Origin: an uncultured Campylobacter sp.
GTDB taxonomy: Bacteria; Campylobacterota; Campylobacteria; Campylobacterales; Campylobacteraceae
NCBI RefSeq assembly: GCF_938045625.1
Contig: NZ_CALIAV010000063.1
Span: 1 to 22,413, forward strand
DNA: 22,413 nucleotides
Reading direction: 5' to 3'
Positions 14,691 to 22,413 of the stretch are shown here, piece after piece; the stretch's first letter is position 1; the number at the start of each line of letters is the position of its first letter. The notes under the pieces are model-generated. The model did no database searches, was not told the origin of the DNA, and saw only the letters and a program-made list of their open reading frames with translations. Both the position numbers and the translations under genes were made by a program.

Positions 14691-14708
14691 TAGCAAATTG
14701 TATTCCAA
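14691..14708 (-). promoter_or_regulatory. Sigma-54 (RpoN) promoter for flgPQR
   Basis: On the minus strand the sequence is TTGG (14708-14705), eight bases, then TTGC (14696-14693): exact -24/-12 spacing, GG-N10-GC. The expected start of transcription is near 14682, about 35 bases before the flgP ATG and after the gyrA stop codon. The downstream operon encodes FlgR, a sigma-54 activator. Confidence 0.65.
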
Positions 14709-14719
14709 AAACACTAAAT

Positions 14720-17341
14720 TCATTCTAAATTTTCTAGCGTCTCTTCGCCGCTCTCATCCTCGCCATCATCAGCTTTAGGACACTTGGCGATACTGACTAC
14801 GTCGTCGCCGTCCACATTTACGACGATGACGCCGCTGGTGTTTCGGCCGGCTTTGCGGATGCTTTGCATATCGACGCGTATCATCTTGCCGCTTGAGGTT
14901 AGAGCCATCAGATCTTGTTCGTCATCGACCATTACGACGCCAATTAGATCGCCTGTACGATTCGTTAGCTTCATGCAGATTACGCCCTTGCCGCCGCGAT
15001 TCGTTAGGCGGTATTCGTCTGCGGTGGTGCGTTTGCCGATACCTTTTTGAGATATGCTTAGCACCTCTTGATCGTTGTTTTCGATGACGGCTGCGCCTAC
15101 GACCTCGTCGCCGGCTTCTTTAAATTTAATACCCGTCACGCCGCGAGCCGTTCTGCCCATCTGGCGGACTTTGCTAAGTTTAAATTTGAGGCACATGCCC
15201 TTTTTGGTTACGATAAATAGCATTTTTTCGCTATCGTCGCTTCCTTCGGCTGCGTTTTCGTCGTTTTCTTCGCTATTTTCCTCGTCGATCTGAGCTTCTA
15301 TCGCCTCTATCTCGTTTATCTCGGTCTCTACGCCAAGCTCGTCGATTATATTTATCGGCTCTTCTTCGCCCTCGACGATGAGAGCGGTCACTAGCTCGTC
15401 GTTCTCGTCCAGGTTAATAGCGCGAACGCCGATAGAGCGGATGTTTTTAAATTCGCTCAAATTCGTGCGTTTTACGATGCCGTTTTTAGTGAAAAACGCG
15501 AGCGACTTGCTTTCGGCAAAATCAGTCGTCGGGATGATCGCCTTGATCTTTTCGTCAGGTTGTAGTTGGATGAGATTTACTACCGCTTTGCCTTTTGCCG
15601 TGCGGCTTCCTTCAGGTATCTTATAGACTTTGAGCCAGTAGAGCTGTCCGCGATCAGTCACGAACATCAGCGTATCGTGAGTGTTGCTCGTAAAGAAACT
15701 CTCGATGAAGTCGTCGTCGTATGTAGTTACCGCGACCTTGCCTTTGCCGCCGCGTTTTTGCTTCTCGTACTGCTTGCTCGGCACGCGCTTGATGTAGCCT
15801 CTGTGCGTGATGGTTACGACCATGTTTTCGTTAGGGATGAGGTCCTCGATGTCGATATCGTCGTAGTCATCCACGATCTCGGTGATACGCGGCACTTTAA
15901 ATTTATTTTTTATCTCAAGTAGCTCGTCTTTGATTAGTTTTTCTAGCAATGTTTCGCTCTTTAAAATTTCATCAAGGCGCGCGATCTCGGCCATCAGCTC
16001 GGCTAGCTCGGCCTCTAGTTTTTCGCGCTCTAAACCCGTTAGCTTGCTTAGCCTCATATCAAGGATCGCGTTTGCTTGTAGCTCGCTAAGGCCGAATTTC
16101 GCTACCAAGCCCTCGCGAGCGCTAGGCGTATCGGCGCTATTTTTGATGAGCTCGATCACCTCGTCGATATTATCCAGCGCGATCTTTAGACCCTCTAAAA
16201 TATGCGCTCTAGCTCTGGCTTTTTCCAGGTCAAATATCGTGCGGCGGATGATGACGGTTTTTCTGTGATTTAAAAATAGCTTCAAAAGCTCGATTAGGTT
16301 AAATACCTTCGGCTCTTTGTTGTTTATCGCGAGCATTATGACGCCAAAGGTACTCTCCATCGTCGTGGATTTAAAGAGATTGTTTAGTACGATATCGCTC
16401 ATCGCGTCGCGTTTTAGCTCGATGACGACGCGGATGCCGTCCTTATCGGACTCGTCGCGCACCTCGCTGATGCCTTCGATCTGTTTTTCTTTGACCAGCT
16501 CGGCGATTTGCTCAATGAGACGGGCTTTGTTCGTCTGATACGGCAGCTCGTCTACCACGATGACGTCTTTGTTCGGCTTTTTTTCGATATGGGTTTTGGC
16601 GCGTAGTTTTACGCGGCCGCGTCCCGTGCGGTAGGCCTCGATGATGCCTTTTTTGCCAAATATTATCCCGCCCGTCGGAAAATCAGGCCCTTTTATATAC
16701 TGCATCACCTCTTCTAGCGTCGCGTTTTTATTTTCAAGCACGAGCAAAAGCCCGTCTATTAGCTCGTCGAGGCTGTGCGGCGGGATATTCGTCGCCATAC
16801 CGACGGCGATACCGCTAGAGCCGTTTAGCAGCAAATTTGGTACGCGGCTAGGTAGGACGTCTGGCTCAGTCTCTCTGTCGTCGTAGTTTGGGATAAAATC
16901 AACCGTGTCCTTTTCGATATCGCGTAATATTTCTTCGGTTAGATTCGTCATCCTAGCTTCGGTATAACGCTCCGCTGCAGCACCGTCGCCGTCGATGGAG
17001 CCGAAGTTTCCTTGACCGTCGACAGTCGGATAGCGCATGGAAAATTTCTGAGCCATACGCACGAGCGCATCGTAGATGGCAAGATTGCCGTGCGGATGAT
17101 ATTTACCCATAGTCTCGCCAACAATACGCGCGGATTTCATATACGGGCTACGACTGCCGACTCCTAGGTTGTTCATCGCGTATAGGATACGTCTATGAAC
17201 GGGCTTTAGGCCGTCTCTGACATCAGGCAGGGCGCGACCGACGATGACGCTCATCGAGTAGTCGAGGTAGCTCGTTTTTATCGACTCTTCGATGTCGACG
17301 GCTTGGATGTCTTGATTTTGATTGAGTAGATTTTCTTCCAT
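14720..17341 (-). CDS. gyrA: DNA gyrase subunit A
   Basis: 873 residues. With GyrB it introduces negative supercoils using ATP. The breakage-reunion domain shows the catalytic tyrosine in AAAERYTEAR (Y126) and the conserved LLLNGSSGIAVGMATNIPPHSL-type region; the C-terminal propeller starts with the GyrA box QKRGGKG. The quinolone-pocket segment reads YHPHGNLAIYDA, with N86 and L87 where C. jejuni has Asp85-Thr86 and E. coli Asp82-Ser83. An acidic Glu/Asp-rich insert of about 50 residues (about 655-705) lies between propeller blades. AAGGAT before the ATG supports the start. Upstream is comF after a 185-base gap; downstream is the flgP promoter. Confidence 0.98.
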   Translation of the reverse strand: MEENLLNQNQDIQAVDIEESIKTSYLDYSMSVIVGRALPDVRDGLKPVHRRILYAMNNLGVGSRSPYMKSARIVGETMGKYHPHGNLAIYDALVRMAQKFSMRYPTVDGQGNFGSIDGDGAAAERYTEARMTNLTEEILRDIEKDTVDFIPNYDDRETEPDVLPSRVPNLLLNGSSGIAVGMATNIPPHSLDELIDGLLLVLENKNATLEEVMQYIKGPDFPTGGIIFGKKGIIEAYRTGRGRVKLRAKTHIEKKPNKDVIVVDELPYQTNKARLIEQIAELVKEKQIEGISEVRDESDKDGIRVVIELKRDAMSDIVLNNLFKSTTMESTFGVIMLAINNKEPKVFNLIELLKLFLNHRKTVIIRRTIFDLEKARARAHILEGLKIALDNIDEVIELIKNSADTPSAREGLVAKFGLSELQANAILDMRLSKLTGLEREKLEAELAELMAEIARLDEILKSETLLEKLIKDELLEIKNKFKVPRITEIVDDYDDIDIEDLIPNENMVVTITHRGYIKRVPSKQYEKQKRGGKGKVAVTTYDDDFIESFFTSNTHDTLMFVTDRGQLYWLKVYKIPEGSRTAKGKAVVNLIQLQPDEKIKAIIPTTDFAESKSLAFFTKNGIVKRTNLSEFKNIRSIGVRAINLDENDELVTALIVEGEEEPINIIDELGVETEINEIEAIEAQIDEENSEENDENAAEGSDDSEKMLFIVTKKGMCLKFKLSKVRQMGRTARGVTGIKFKEAGDEVVGAAVIENNDQEVLSISQKGIGKRTTADEYRLTNRGGKGVICMKLTNRTGDLIGVVMVDDEQDLMALTSSGKMIRVDMQSIRKAGRNTSGVIVVNVDGDDVVSIAKCPKADDGEDESGEETLENLE

Positions 17342-17526
17342 TTTTATCCTTAAAATTTACTTGCCGATTTTAGCTTAAATTTGATAAAAACTTGCTAAAT
17401 AGATATGTTTTATGGCGACTTAATGAGGTTAAATTTGACCGAAATTTGGGGATGTTTGAGAATTTTGCTTTGCTAGCTTTAAAATGCTAAATTTGAGTCC
17501 GCATTTTGCCTTGATTGAGTCAAATT

Positions 17527-18099
17527 TTAATACCTCGCATCGGCAAGCGTTAGTGCAAAAAGCACCTCGCAGCCGGCTTTTTGCAGCGTCCGTCTAGCTT
17601 CGTCTATCGTAGTGCCCGTCGTCACGATATCGTCTATCAAGATAACGGGATGTTTAGGCGTTTTTAAAAGTCTAAAATTTCGTGGATTTTTTAGGCGAAA
17701 GGCGAGATCCTTGCCGTGGTAGCTGACGTTTGAGCCCGCGTGCAAGCAAGCATAAAGCGGATGGATTTCCGCACTTTTTAACGCGCGAGCTAGGATCGCC
17801 GTATGCGAGTAGCCGCTGGCGGTTTTGTCGTCGATGGGCACGGCATTTACCGGCGAGCCAAAGCTAAATTTGCGCGCAAAAATCTTAAAACTCAAATTTG
17901 TAAGTGCGCCGTAGACGAAAGAGCCGTGAAATAGGTGCTTTGAGTGGAGTAAATTTTTAACTTCGGAGTAGTCAAAAAAGCTGTAAATTTTAAAATCGCC
18001 GTCCAAAACGCGCGTCCTTGCGGGCGAGGAGAGCAGGTGATTTTTGCAAATTTGACATATCACGCCTAGGCTCAAATGCCCGCAGTTAGCGCATCTCAT
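17527..18099 (-). CDS. comF: ComF-family phosphoribosyltransferase-like competence protein
   Basis: 190 residues. The N-terminal zinc ribbon is CANC...CQIC (C3, C6, C15, C18). A phosphoribosyltransferase fold follows, with the PRPP loop VILIDDIVTTGTT near residues 151-163. ComF-type proteins are needed for DNA uptake in naturally transformable bacteria, probably in the cytoplasm, but their reaction is not established. I recall the C. jejuni gene in this position (Cj1028c) as ctsW, a transformation gene. The start overlaps the stop of the preceding lipoprotein gene by one base (TGATG), which indicates translational coupling. No terminator is evident before gyrA. Confidence 0.88.
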   Translation of the reverse strand: MRCANCGHLSLGVICQICKNHLLSSPARTRVLDGDFKIYSFFDYSEVKNLLHSKHLFHGSFVYGALTNLSFKIFARKFSFGSPVNAVPIDDKTASGYSHTAILARALKSAEIHPLYACLHAGSNVSYHGKDLAFRLKNPRNFRLLKTPKHPVILIDDIVTTGTTIDEARRTLQKAGCEVLFALTLADARY

Positions 18100-18659
18100 C
18101 AGCTTTTTAGGATTTGGATCGCCGCGCGTTTTACGATGTCTTGTAGTAGCTCGTCAAAAAAGCTCTTAAACGCACCGCTCGTGTGGATCGGGGCAAATTT
18201 AGTCTGCTCCTGCGAGACGTTTTTGGTGATGGTCTGATCGCCTCTGTGCACCGTTATCGCAAGCTTTGCCGAGCCTTTTAGATTGTCCGTGGAGTAGCCG
18301 CTTAGATTGGCTTTAAGTTCGACGATCCTCACGTCCACGACGATATCGCCAAAGTCGCTCAAATTTGCTCCCAGACGCTTTAGCTCGGTGCTAAGGCCGT
18401 CTTGCAGCCAGCTCTCTATGCTGTTTTGCAGCGTGACGTATTCTTTGACGTTGCCGTTGCTACCCGTGATCGTGGCGACGATGCTTTTGTTTGCGCGAGC
18501 GTCCTCGATGCTATTTATTTGGATATTTTTTTGGTAGCCCATCTGGTTTGAGGTTGATTGATACGGGGTCAAATTTAACACCGAGCTGCGCTGCGAACAT
18601 CCGCTCATGACCGCAGCAAAAAGCGCGGCGACAAGGGCGTAAAAAGCTAATTTTTTCAT
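18099..18659 (-). CDS. YajG-like lipoprotein
   Basis: 186 residues. The signal peptide MKKLAFYALVAALFAAVMSGC ends in a lipobox cysteine at C21. The mature part (VLNLTPY, then NIQINSIEDARANKSI, VDVRIVELKANLSGYS and AKLAITV) resembles the YajG / Lipoprotein_16 family: a D-x-R motif after a short strand, then beta-rich sequence. It is likely anchored in the outer or inner membrane, facing the periplasm; its function is unknown. AAAGGAAA before the ATG supports the start. It lies 9 bases after the upstream lipoprotein gene and overlaps comF by one base, so all three are one operon. Its position matches the mapA region of C. jejuni, but I cannot say which of the two lipoproteins is the mapA counterpart. 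Confidence 0.75.
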   Translation of the reverse strand: MKKLAFYALVAALFAAVMSGCSQRSSVLNLTPYQSTSNQMGYQKNIQINSIEDARANKSIVATITGSNGNVKEYVTLQNSIESWLQDGLSTELKRLGANLSDFGDIVVDVRIVELKANLSGYSTDNLKGSAKLAITVHRGDQTITKNVSQEQTKFAPIHTSGAFKSFFDELLQDIVKRAAIQILKS

Positions 18660-18668
18660 ATTTTTCCT

Positions 18669-19358
18669 TTATAGTTTTGATATCTCTTCGGCGACTTTGT
18701 TGGCGGCTTGTTTAACGAGAAGGTAAACGTAGAGGTTAAAATCCTCCGTGTCCTCGGCCTCGAGCTTACGTACGTCTTGTCTGGTGGAGATGTTTAGCAC
18801 GCGGGTTTTGTTTATGTTTTTGACGCCTAGCTTGCCTTTCATCGCCGCGCTTAGATACTGCGACGGCTCGCTATACGACGCTGCATAGTCGGTAAACGCA
18901 AAATCCACGCGGTAGGTGTACGGCGAGGTCTGGCTATCCACGACCATGATGCCGCGGTTTAACAGCTCGTCTTGTAAGAAAAGATGAAAAAGCCTCTCAA
19001 GACGCTCTTTTGGATAGAGCATTTTCGCGCTGTTTTTGGAGATAAATTTTATGCCGCTATCAGTAGCTCTTTCGTCGGCTATTTTGTGGATATAGACTTT
19101 TTTGATGGCCGCGTTAGTGTCGATCCTGCTTTGAGCGATGCAGCATTTTATCGCCACGTCACTGGTGTAGTCCGTGCCGTTTATCTTGATGTCCTGACCG
19201 CCGCTAGCACACGAGGAACAGTCTGCTTTGATACGCATCACCTCTTTGTAGCCTTTTGCGTTGCCTTCGCTAGTTTGAGCGACCTGTGGCGAGCTCTCGA
19301 ACAGCCCGAAACATCCCGCAAAAAGAAACGCCGCAAATAAAAGTATAAAATTTTTCAT
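18669..19358 (-). CDS. Lipoprotein, MapA-region
   Basis: 229 residues from the ATG at 19358. MKNFILLFAAFLFAGC ends in a lipobox with C16. A longer frame to 19391 would place 11 residues before this methionine, but AAAGGAT at 19364-19370 and the lipoprotein signal choose the inner start. The mature part contains a cysteine cluster (CSSC, then a CC pair), which could form disulfides in the periplasm. It continues with VYIHKIADERATDSG, a D-x-R element like that of the next gene, so the two lipoproteins may be distant relatives. It is the first gene of a lipoprotein-lipoprotein-comF operon next to lepA, the position of mapA in C. jejuni. Function unknown. Confidence 0.75.
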   Translation of the reverse strand: MKNFILLFAAFLFAGCFGLFESSPQVAQTSEGNAKGYKEVMRIKADCSSCASGGQDIKINGTDYTSDVAIKCCIAQSRIDTNAAIKKVYIHKIADERATDSGIKFISKNSAKMLYPKERLERLFHLFLQDELLNRGIMVVDSQTSPYTYRVDFAFTDYAASYSEPSQYLSAAMKGKLGVKNINKTRVLNISTRQDVRKLEAEDTEDFNLYVYLLVKQAANKVAEEISKL

Positions 19359-19363
19359 AAAAA

Positions 19364-19370
19364 ATCCTTT
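19364..19370 (-). promoter_or_regulatory. Ribosome binding site that decides the lipoprotein start
   Basis: AAAGGAT on the minus strand, five bases before the ATG at 19358-19356. It lies inside the longer open frame to 19391 and therefore supports the shorter protein with the clean lipoprotein signal. Confidence 0.7.
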
Positions 19371-19555
19371 CGTAAATTTTACATCGTGCAAGCAAAATTC
19401 TATCCAAATTTGAGATGAATTTCCAAATTTGCGTAAAATTTGAAGGAAATTGGAAATTCGTATAAATTTTATTAAATTTGATTTTTGAAATTTTAAAGTG
19501 GAGATGGCGTCAAATTTAGCATTTTTGCGGTGCGGGTTCGGGCCAGTAAAATTTG

Positions 19556-19575
19556 CAAATTTGAGCTCAAATTTG
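19556..19575. repeat. Perfect 20-bp palindrome
   Basis: Two CAAATTTGAG half-sites face each other around a central GAGCTC. It lies between the lipoprotein operon and the lepA terminator. It may be an operator, or only two of the very common CAAATTTG words meeting by chance. Confidence 0.7.
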
Positions 19576-19588
19576 ACCGTGAGACAAT

Positions 19589-19643
19589 AAAAAGCGGCCG
19601 CGAGCGTAGCGAATAACTCCGCAAAACGCTCGCAAGACGCCGC
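19589..19643 (-). terminator. Rho-independent terminator of lepA
   Basis: On the minus strand the arms GCGGC (19643-19639) and GCGAGCG (19633-19627) pair with CGCTCGC (19606-19600) and GCCGC (19598-19594), followed by five T (19593-19589). The stem begins at the lepA stop codon itself, so coding end and terminator touch. Confidence 0.75.
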
Positions 19644-21433
19644 TAGTCTATTTTTAAAACGCTTAAAAACGCTTCTTGCGGCAAATTTACCTTGCCGATA
19701 GCTTTCATGCGCTTTTTGCCCTCTTTTTGCTTTTCAAGCAACTTTCTCTTACGCGTGATGTCGCCGCCGTAGCACTTGGCGGTTACGTTTTTGCCCATCG
19801 ATTTTACCGTTTCACGCGCGATGACTTTGTTGCCGATGCTGGCTTGAATAGCCACCTCAAAGAGCTGGCGCGGCACGATCTCTTTCATCGCTTTGACGAA
19901 GTCGCGCCCCTTGGACTGGGCTTTGGACTCTGGCACGATGATGGAGAGAGCGTCCACGGTCTCGCCTGCTACCTTGATATCAAGCTTCACCAGGTCGCCC
20001 ACGCGGTAGTCGCTAGGCTCGTAGTCAAAGCTCGCGTAGCCTTTGGTACTCGATTTTAGCTTGTCGTAAAAGTCCATCACGATCTCGTTCATCGGGATGT
20101 CGTACTCGAGTAGCACGCGCTCTGGCGTGATGTAGTCCATCTTGGTCTGCACGGCGCGGCGGTTGTTTAACAGCGTGATGATATTGCCCAAAAACTCGCT
20201 TGGCGTGATGATCGTGGCTTTGACGTAGGGCTCTTTGATATGCTCGATTTTATTGACCGGCGGGAGCTGGCTAGGGTTTTGGATACGTAAAATTTGACCG
20301 TCGGTTTGCACGACTTCGTAGGTTACGGTCGGAGCCGTGGCGATGAGGTCGAGGTCAAATTCGCGCTCCAAGCGCTCCTTGATAACCTCCATGTGCAGCA
20401 GCCCCAAAAATCCGACGCGAAAGCCAAATCCTAGTGCGACCGAGGTTTCCGGCTCGTAGCTGATCGAGCTGTCGTTTAGCTTTAGTTTATCCAGAGCGTC
20501 TCGCAAGTCTTCAAATTTATCCGTTTCGATCGGGTAAAGTCCCGCAAATACGAACGGTTTAGCCCGCTCAAAGCCCCCGACGGGCTCTTTTACGGGATTA
20601 CGAGCCAGCGTGATCGTGTCGCCCACCTGCACGTCGCTCACGTTTTTTAGCCCCAGCACCACGATGCCGACCTCGCCCGCGCCCAAATTTGCCGTTTTTA
20701 TCGGCGCGATCGGGTTTGGATACATGAGGTCTAGTACGATGTGTTTTTTGCCTGTGCCCATGACTAGGATCTCGTCGTTTTTCTTTAGCTCGCCGTCGTA
20801 GACGCGCACGAGTGCCAGCGCGCCTAGGTAGTTGTCAAACCAGCTGTCGTAGATGAGCGTTTTTAGCGGTTTTTCCGCCTCTCCGCCGGGAGCAGGGATA
20901 CGCGTGATGATGGCTTCTAGCAGATCTTTGATGCCGATGCCGCTTTTAGCGCTAACCTCGACCGCGCCGCTACAGTCAAGCCCTATAACGTGCTCGATCT
21001 CGTTTTTTACGCGCTCCGGGTCTGCTGCGGGGAGGTCGATTTTGTTTATGACGGGGATGATTTCGAGGTTGTTTTCTAGCGCGATATAGACGTTTGCGAT
21101 GGTCTGCGCCTCTACGCCCTGGCTAGCGTCCACGACGAGCAGCGCGCCCTCGCAGCTAGCTAAGGAGCGGCTCACCTCGTAGCTAAAATCCACGTGGCCC
21201 GGTGTGTCGATCAAATTTAGGACGAAATTTTGCCCGCCAAGCGCGTAGTTTAGGCGTACGGACTGGGCCTTAATCGTGATGCCACGCTCTTTTTCGATGT
21301 CCATCGTATCCATGATTTGACTGCTCATCTCGCGGTCGCTGACGGCACCGCACTCCTGGATCAGGCGGTCGGCAAGCGTTGATTTGCCGTGGTCGATATG
21401 AGCGATGATGCTAAAATTTCTGATATTTTTCAT
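19643..21433 (-). CDS. lepA: Elongation factor 4 (LepA), ribosome back-translocase GTPase
   Basis: 596 residues, the normal LepA length. GTPase motifs: G1 AHIDHGKST (11-19), G2 region GITIKAQ (51-57), G3 DTPGHVDF (76-83) and G4 NKID (130-133). The C-terminal LepA-specific part is complete (KRKLLEKQKEGKKRMKAIG, then FLSVLKID). LepA binds the ribosome and affects elongation and initiation, especially under ionic or acid stress. AGGGAT before the ATG supports the start. It is next to the lipoprotein-comF operon as in C. jejuni, but has its own terminator. Secure call. Confidence 0.98.
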   Translation of the reverse strand: MKNIRNFSIIAHIDHGKSTLADRLIQECGAVSDREMSSQIMDTMDIEKERGITIKAQSVRLNYALGGQNFVLNLIDTPGHVDFSYEVSRSLASCEGALLVVDASQGVEAQTIANVYIALENNLEIIPVINKIDLPAADPERVKNEIEHVIGLDCSGAVEVSAKSGIGIKDLLEAIITRIPAPGGEAEKPLKTLIYDSWFDNYLGALALVRVYDGELKKNDEILVMGTGKKHIVLDLMYPNPIAPIKTANLGAGEVGIVVLGLKNVSDVQVGDTITLARNPVKEPVGGFERAKPFVFAGLYPIETDKFEDLRDALDKLKLNDSSISYEPETSVALGFGFRVGFLGLLHMEVIKERLEREFDLDLIATAPTVTYEVVQTDGQILRIQNPSQLPPVNKIEHIKEPYVKATIITPSEFLGNIITLLNNRRAVQTKMDYITPERVLLEYDIPMNEIVMDFYDKLKSSTKGYASFDYEPSDYRVGDLVKLDIKVAGETVDALSIIVPESKAQSKGRDFVKAMKEIVPRQLFEVAIQASIGNKVIARETVKSMGKNVTAKCYGGDITRKRKLLEKQKEGKKRMKAIGKVNLPQEAFLSVLKID

Positions 21434-21593
21434 GAAATCCCTAGTTAAATTTTGGGCGATTGTATAAAAATTTTCGTTAAAGTAGAGTAAATTTATGTTT
21501 TATTAAGTTGACAGGCTTAAATTTGACGGGCGGAGGGCGAATTTTCGGCGGGGGGATTTGGGGTAAATTTGACGCAGGTTTTGCCCGTAAAAT

Positions 21594-21989
21594 TTAACGT
21601 AAATTTTGAAATTTTTTACGTGCGCCGCAGATAACGACGCAAAGCGAATATAAAAAACAGATATATGCCGCAAGCGGGACAAAAGCGAGAAATCCCGAAG
21701 CATAAACTAGAGCGATTAGGGCGTATGTCGCGTTTGCGAGTGCGGGTATATGATATGTCCAAAGCTCAGGCTTTTCAAAAGGGGTATCGACAGCGTTGAA
21801 ATACAAAGCCAAATTTAGCGCTAGTAATAGCAAAAATATATAATCCTTTTTCATAAAAGAAAAAGCGGCGCAAACCAAGGCTACCGCGAAATTTAGTGCG
21901 ATAAGAAAACCTATATAATTACCGTCCCCAAGGGCGCAAAGCAGGCCGAAAATCACGACTAGTATATATTTTTTCTCTAAATTTGCCAC
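21594..21989 (-). CDS. Small multi-pass membrane protein, unknown
   Basis: 131 residues, nearly all hydrophobic: about four membrane segments (residues 8-25, 27-46, 50-66 and 84-120, the last probably two passes), with a basic C-terminus (GARKKFQNLR). I do not recognise the family. The frame opens with GTG at 21989, and no clear ribosome binding site is visible, so the start is uncertain. The strand matches its neighbours lepA and the CDF gene. The long hydrophobic, Leu/Ala/Val-rich frame with normal codon use makes it more likely real than a shadow. Confidence 0.55.
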   Translation of the reverse strand: MANLEKKYILVVIFGLLCALGDGNYIGFLIALNFAVALVCAAFSFMKKDYIFLLLLALNLALYFNAVDTPFEKPELWTYHIPALANATYALIALVYASGFLAFVPLAAYICFLYSLCVVICGARKKFQNLR

Positions 21990-22099
21990 TTTTATAAAAA
22001 TGCGTCAATTTAAATTTTAGCAAAAAATTATTCGTTTCGGGCTACGGATTTGATTTGATATGCCAGATCGCAAAATTTCGCCCCAAATTTGCCCAAATT

Positions 22100-22413
22100 T
22101 TAATGACTATGCCCCAAATGCCCGCCCGCGTCGTTTGACCTTACTTCGCAGATTAGCTCGTCAGCGCATTCGTTGTCGCTGCTCTCAAGCTGCAGCGTCG
22201 TGTGCGTGATGCCCAGATGCTCCATTTCGTGCGATATTTCGGACATGATCCGCTCCGCCTCGCGCACGCTCAGCTCGCCGCTGACCACAATGTGAGCCGT
22301 AAGCGCGTTTGCACCGCTAGTGATACTCCAGATATGCAGGTCGTGCACCGAGAGCACACCGTCCACGCCCCTGATCTGCGCGACGAGCGCGTCTAGGCTC
22401 ACGCCCTTTGGCG
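22100..22413 (-). CDS. Cation diffusion facilitator (CzcD-like), C-terminal fragment
   Basis: The frame is open to the right edge of the window, so the gene is cut and only about 104 C-terminal residues are present. It shows the cytoplasmic domain of CDF metal transporters: VDGVLSVHDLHIWSITSG followed by ALTAHIVV and ITHTTLQLE. The conserved histidines of HDLHIWS bind metal in relatives such as CzcD and ZitB, which export Zn, Co or Cd in exchange for protons. The tail GGHLGHSH is histidine-rich, as often seen. The six membrane segments expected upstream are outside the window. Confidence 0.9.
   Translation of the reverse strand, partial: PKGVSLDALVAQIRGVDGVLSVHDLHIWSITSGANALTAHIVVSGELSVREAERIMSEISHEMEHLGITHTTLQLESSDNECADELICEVRSNDAGGHLGHSH

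Overview
The window looks like a chromosomal segment of a Campylobacter, most likely one of the higher-GC oral species (C. rectus / C. showae type). The block lepA - lipoprotein(s) - comF - gyrA - flgP - flgQ - flgR - asd matches the order I recall for C. jejuni (Cj1030c to Cj1023c). The DNA is packed with AAATTT words, and the left edge begins a gene with an S-layer/DUF4214-type N-terminus. This assignment rests on remembered synteny and protein motifs, not on a database search.

Layout from left to right. 1-43: first codons of an S-layer-like gene on the minus strand, preceded by a long, hairpin-rich leader. 376-738: a small DUF488 protein (minus). 1005-4412: a 1135-residue AsmA-like DUF748 envelope protein (plus). 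4877-5806: prs, PRPP synthetase (plus), with a good terminator. 5807-10940: an accessory-looking interval with a YqhA-family membrane protein and a 1284-residue gene that I read as a nuclease-like, NLR/Avs-like defence candidate. Both are on the minus strand, and an identical 17-base direct repeat lies on each side of them. 11249-12274: asd. 12593-14646: the flagellar operon flgP-flgQ-flgR, with a well-matched sigma-54 promoter in front of flgP. 14720-17341: gyrA with unusual residues at the quinolone-site positions. 17527-19358: comF and two lipoprotein genes in a tight operon. 19643-21433: lepA. 21594-21989: a small membrane protein. 22100-22413: the C-terminal end of a CDF metal-ion exporter, cut by the window edge.

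How the genes fit together. asd, prs, gyrA and lepA are housekeeping functions (amino-acid precursor synthesis, PRPP, DNA topology, translation). flgPQR supplies the outer-membrane basal-disk protein FlgP, its partner FlgQ, and the sigma-54 activator FlgR; the promoter in front of them suggests FlgR may help drive its own operon. ComF links to natural transformation. The most novel item is the giant minus-strand gene: WEIG-type nuclease-like N-terminus, an NTPase-like centre without a P-loop, a long helical middle and a conserved C-terminal module. It is visibly more AT-rich than its neighbours and repeat-bounded, as expected for a transferred defence gene.
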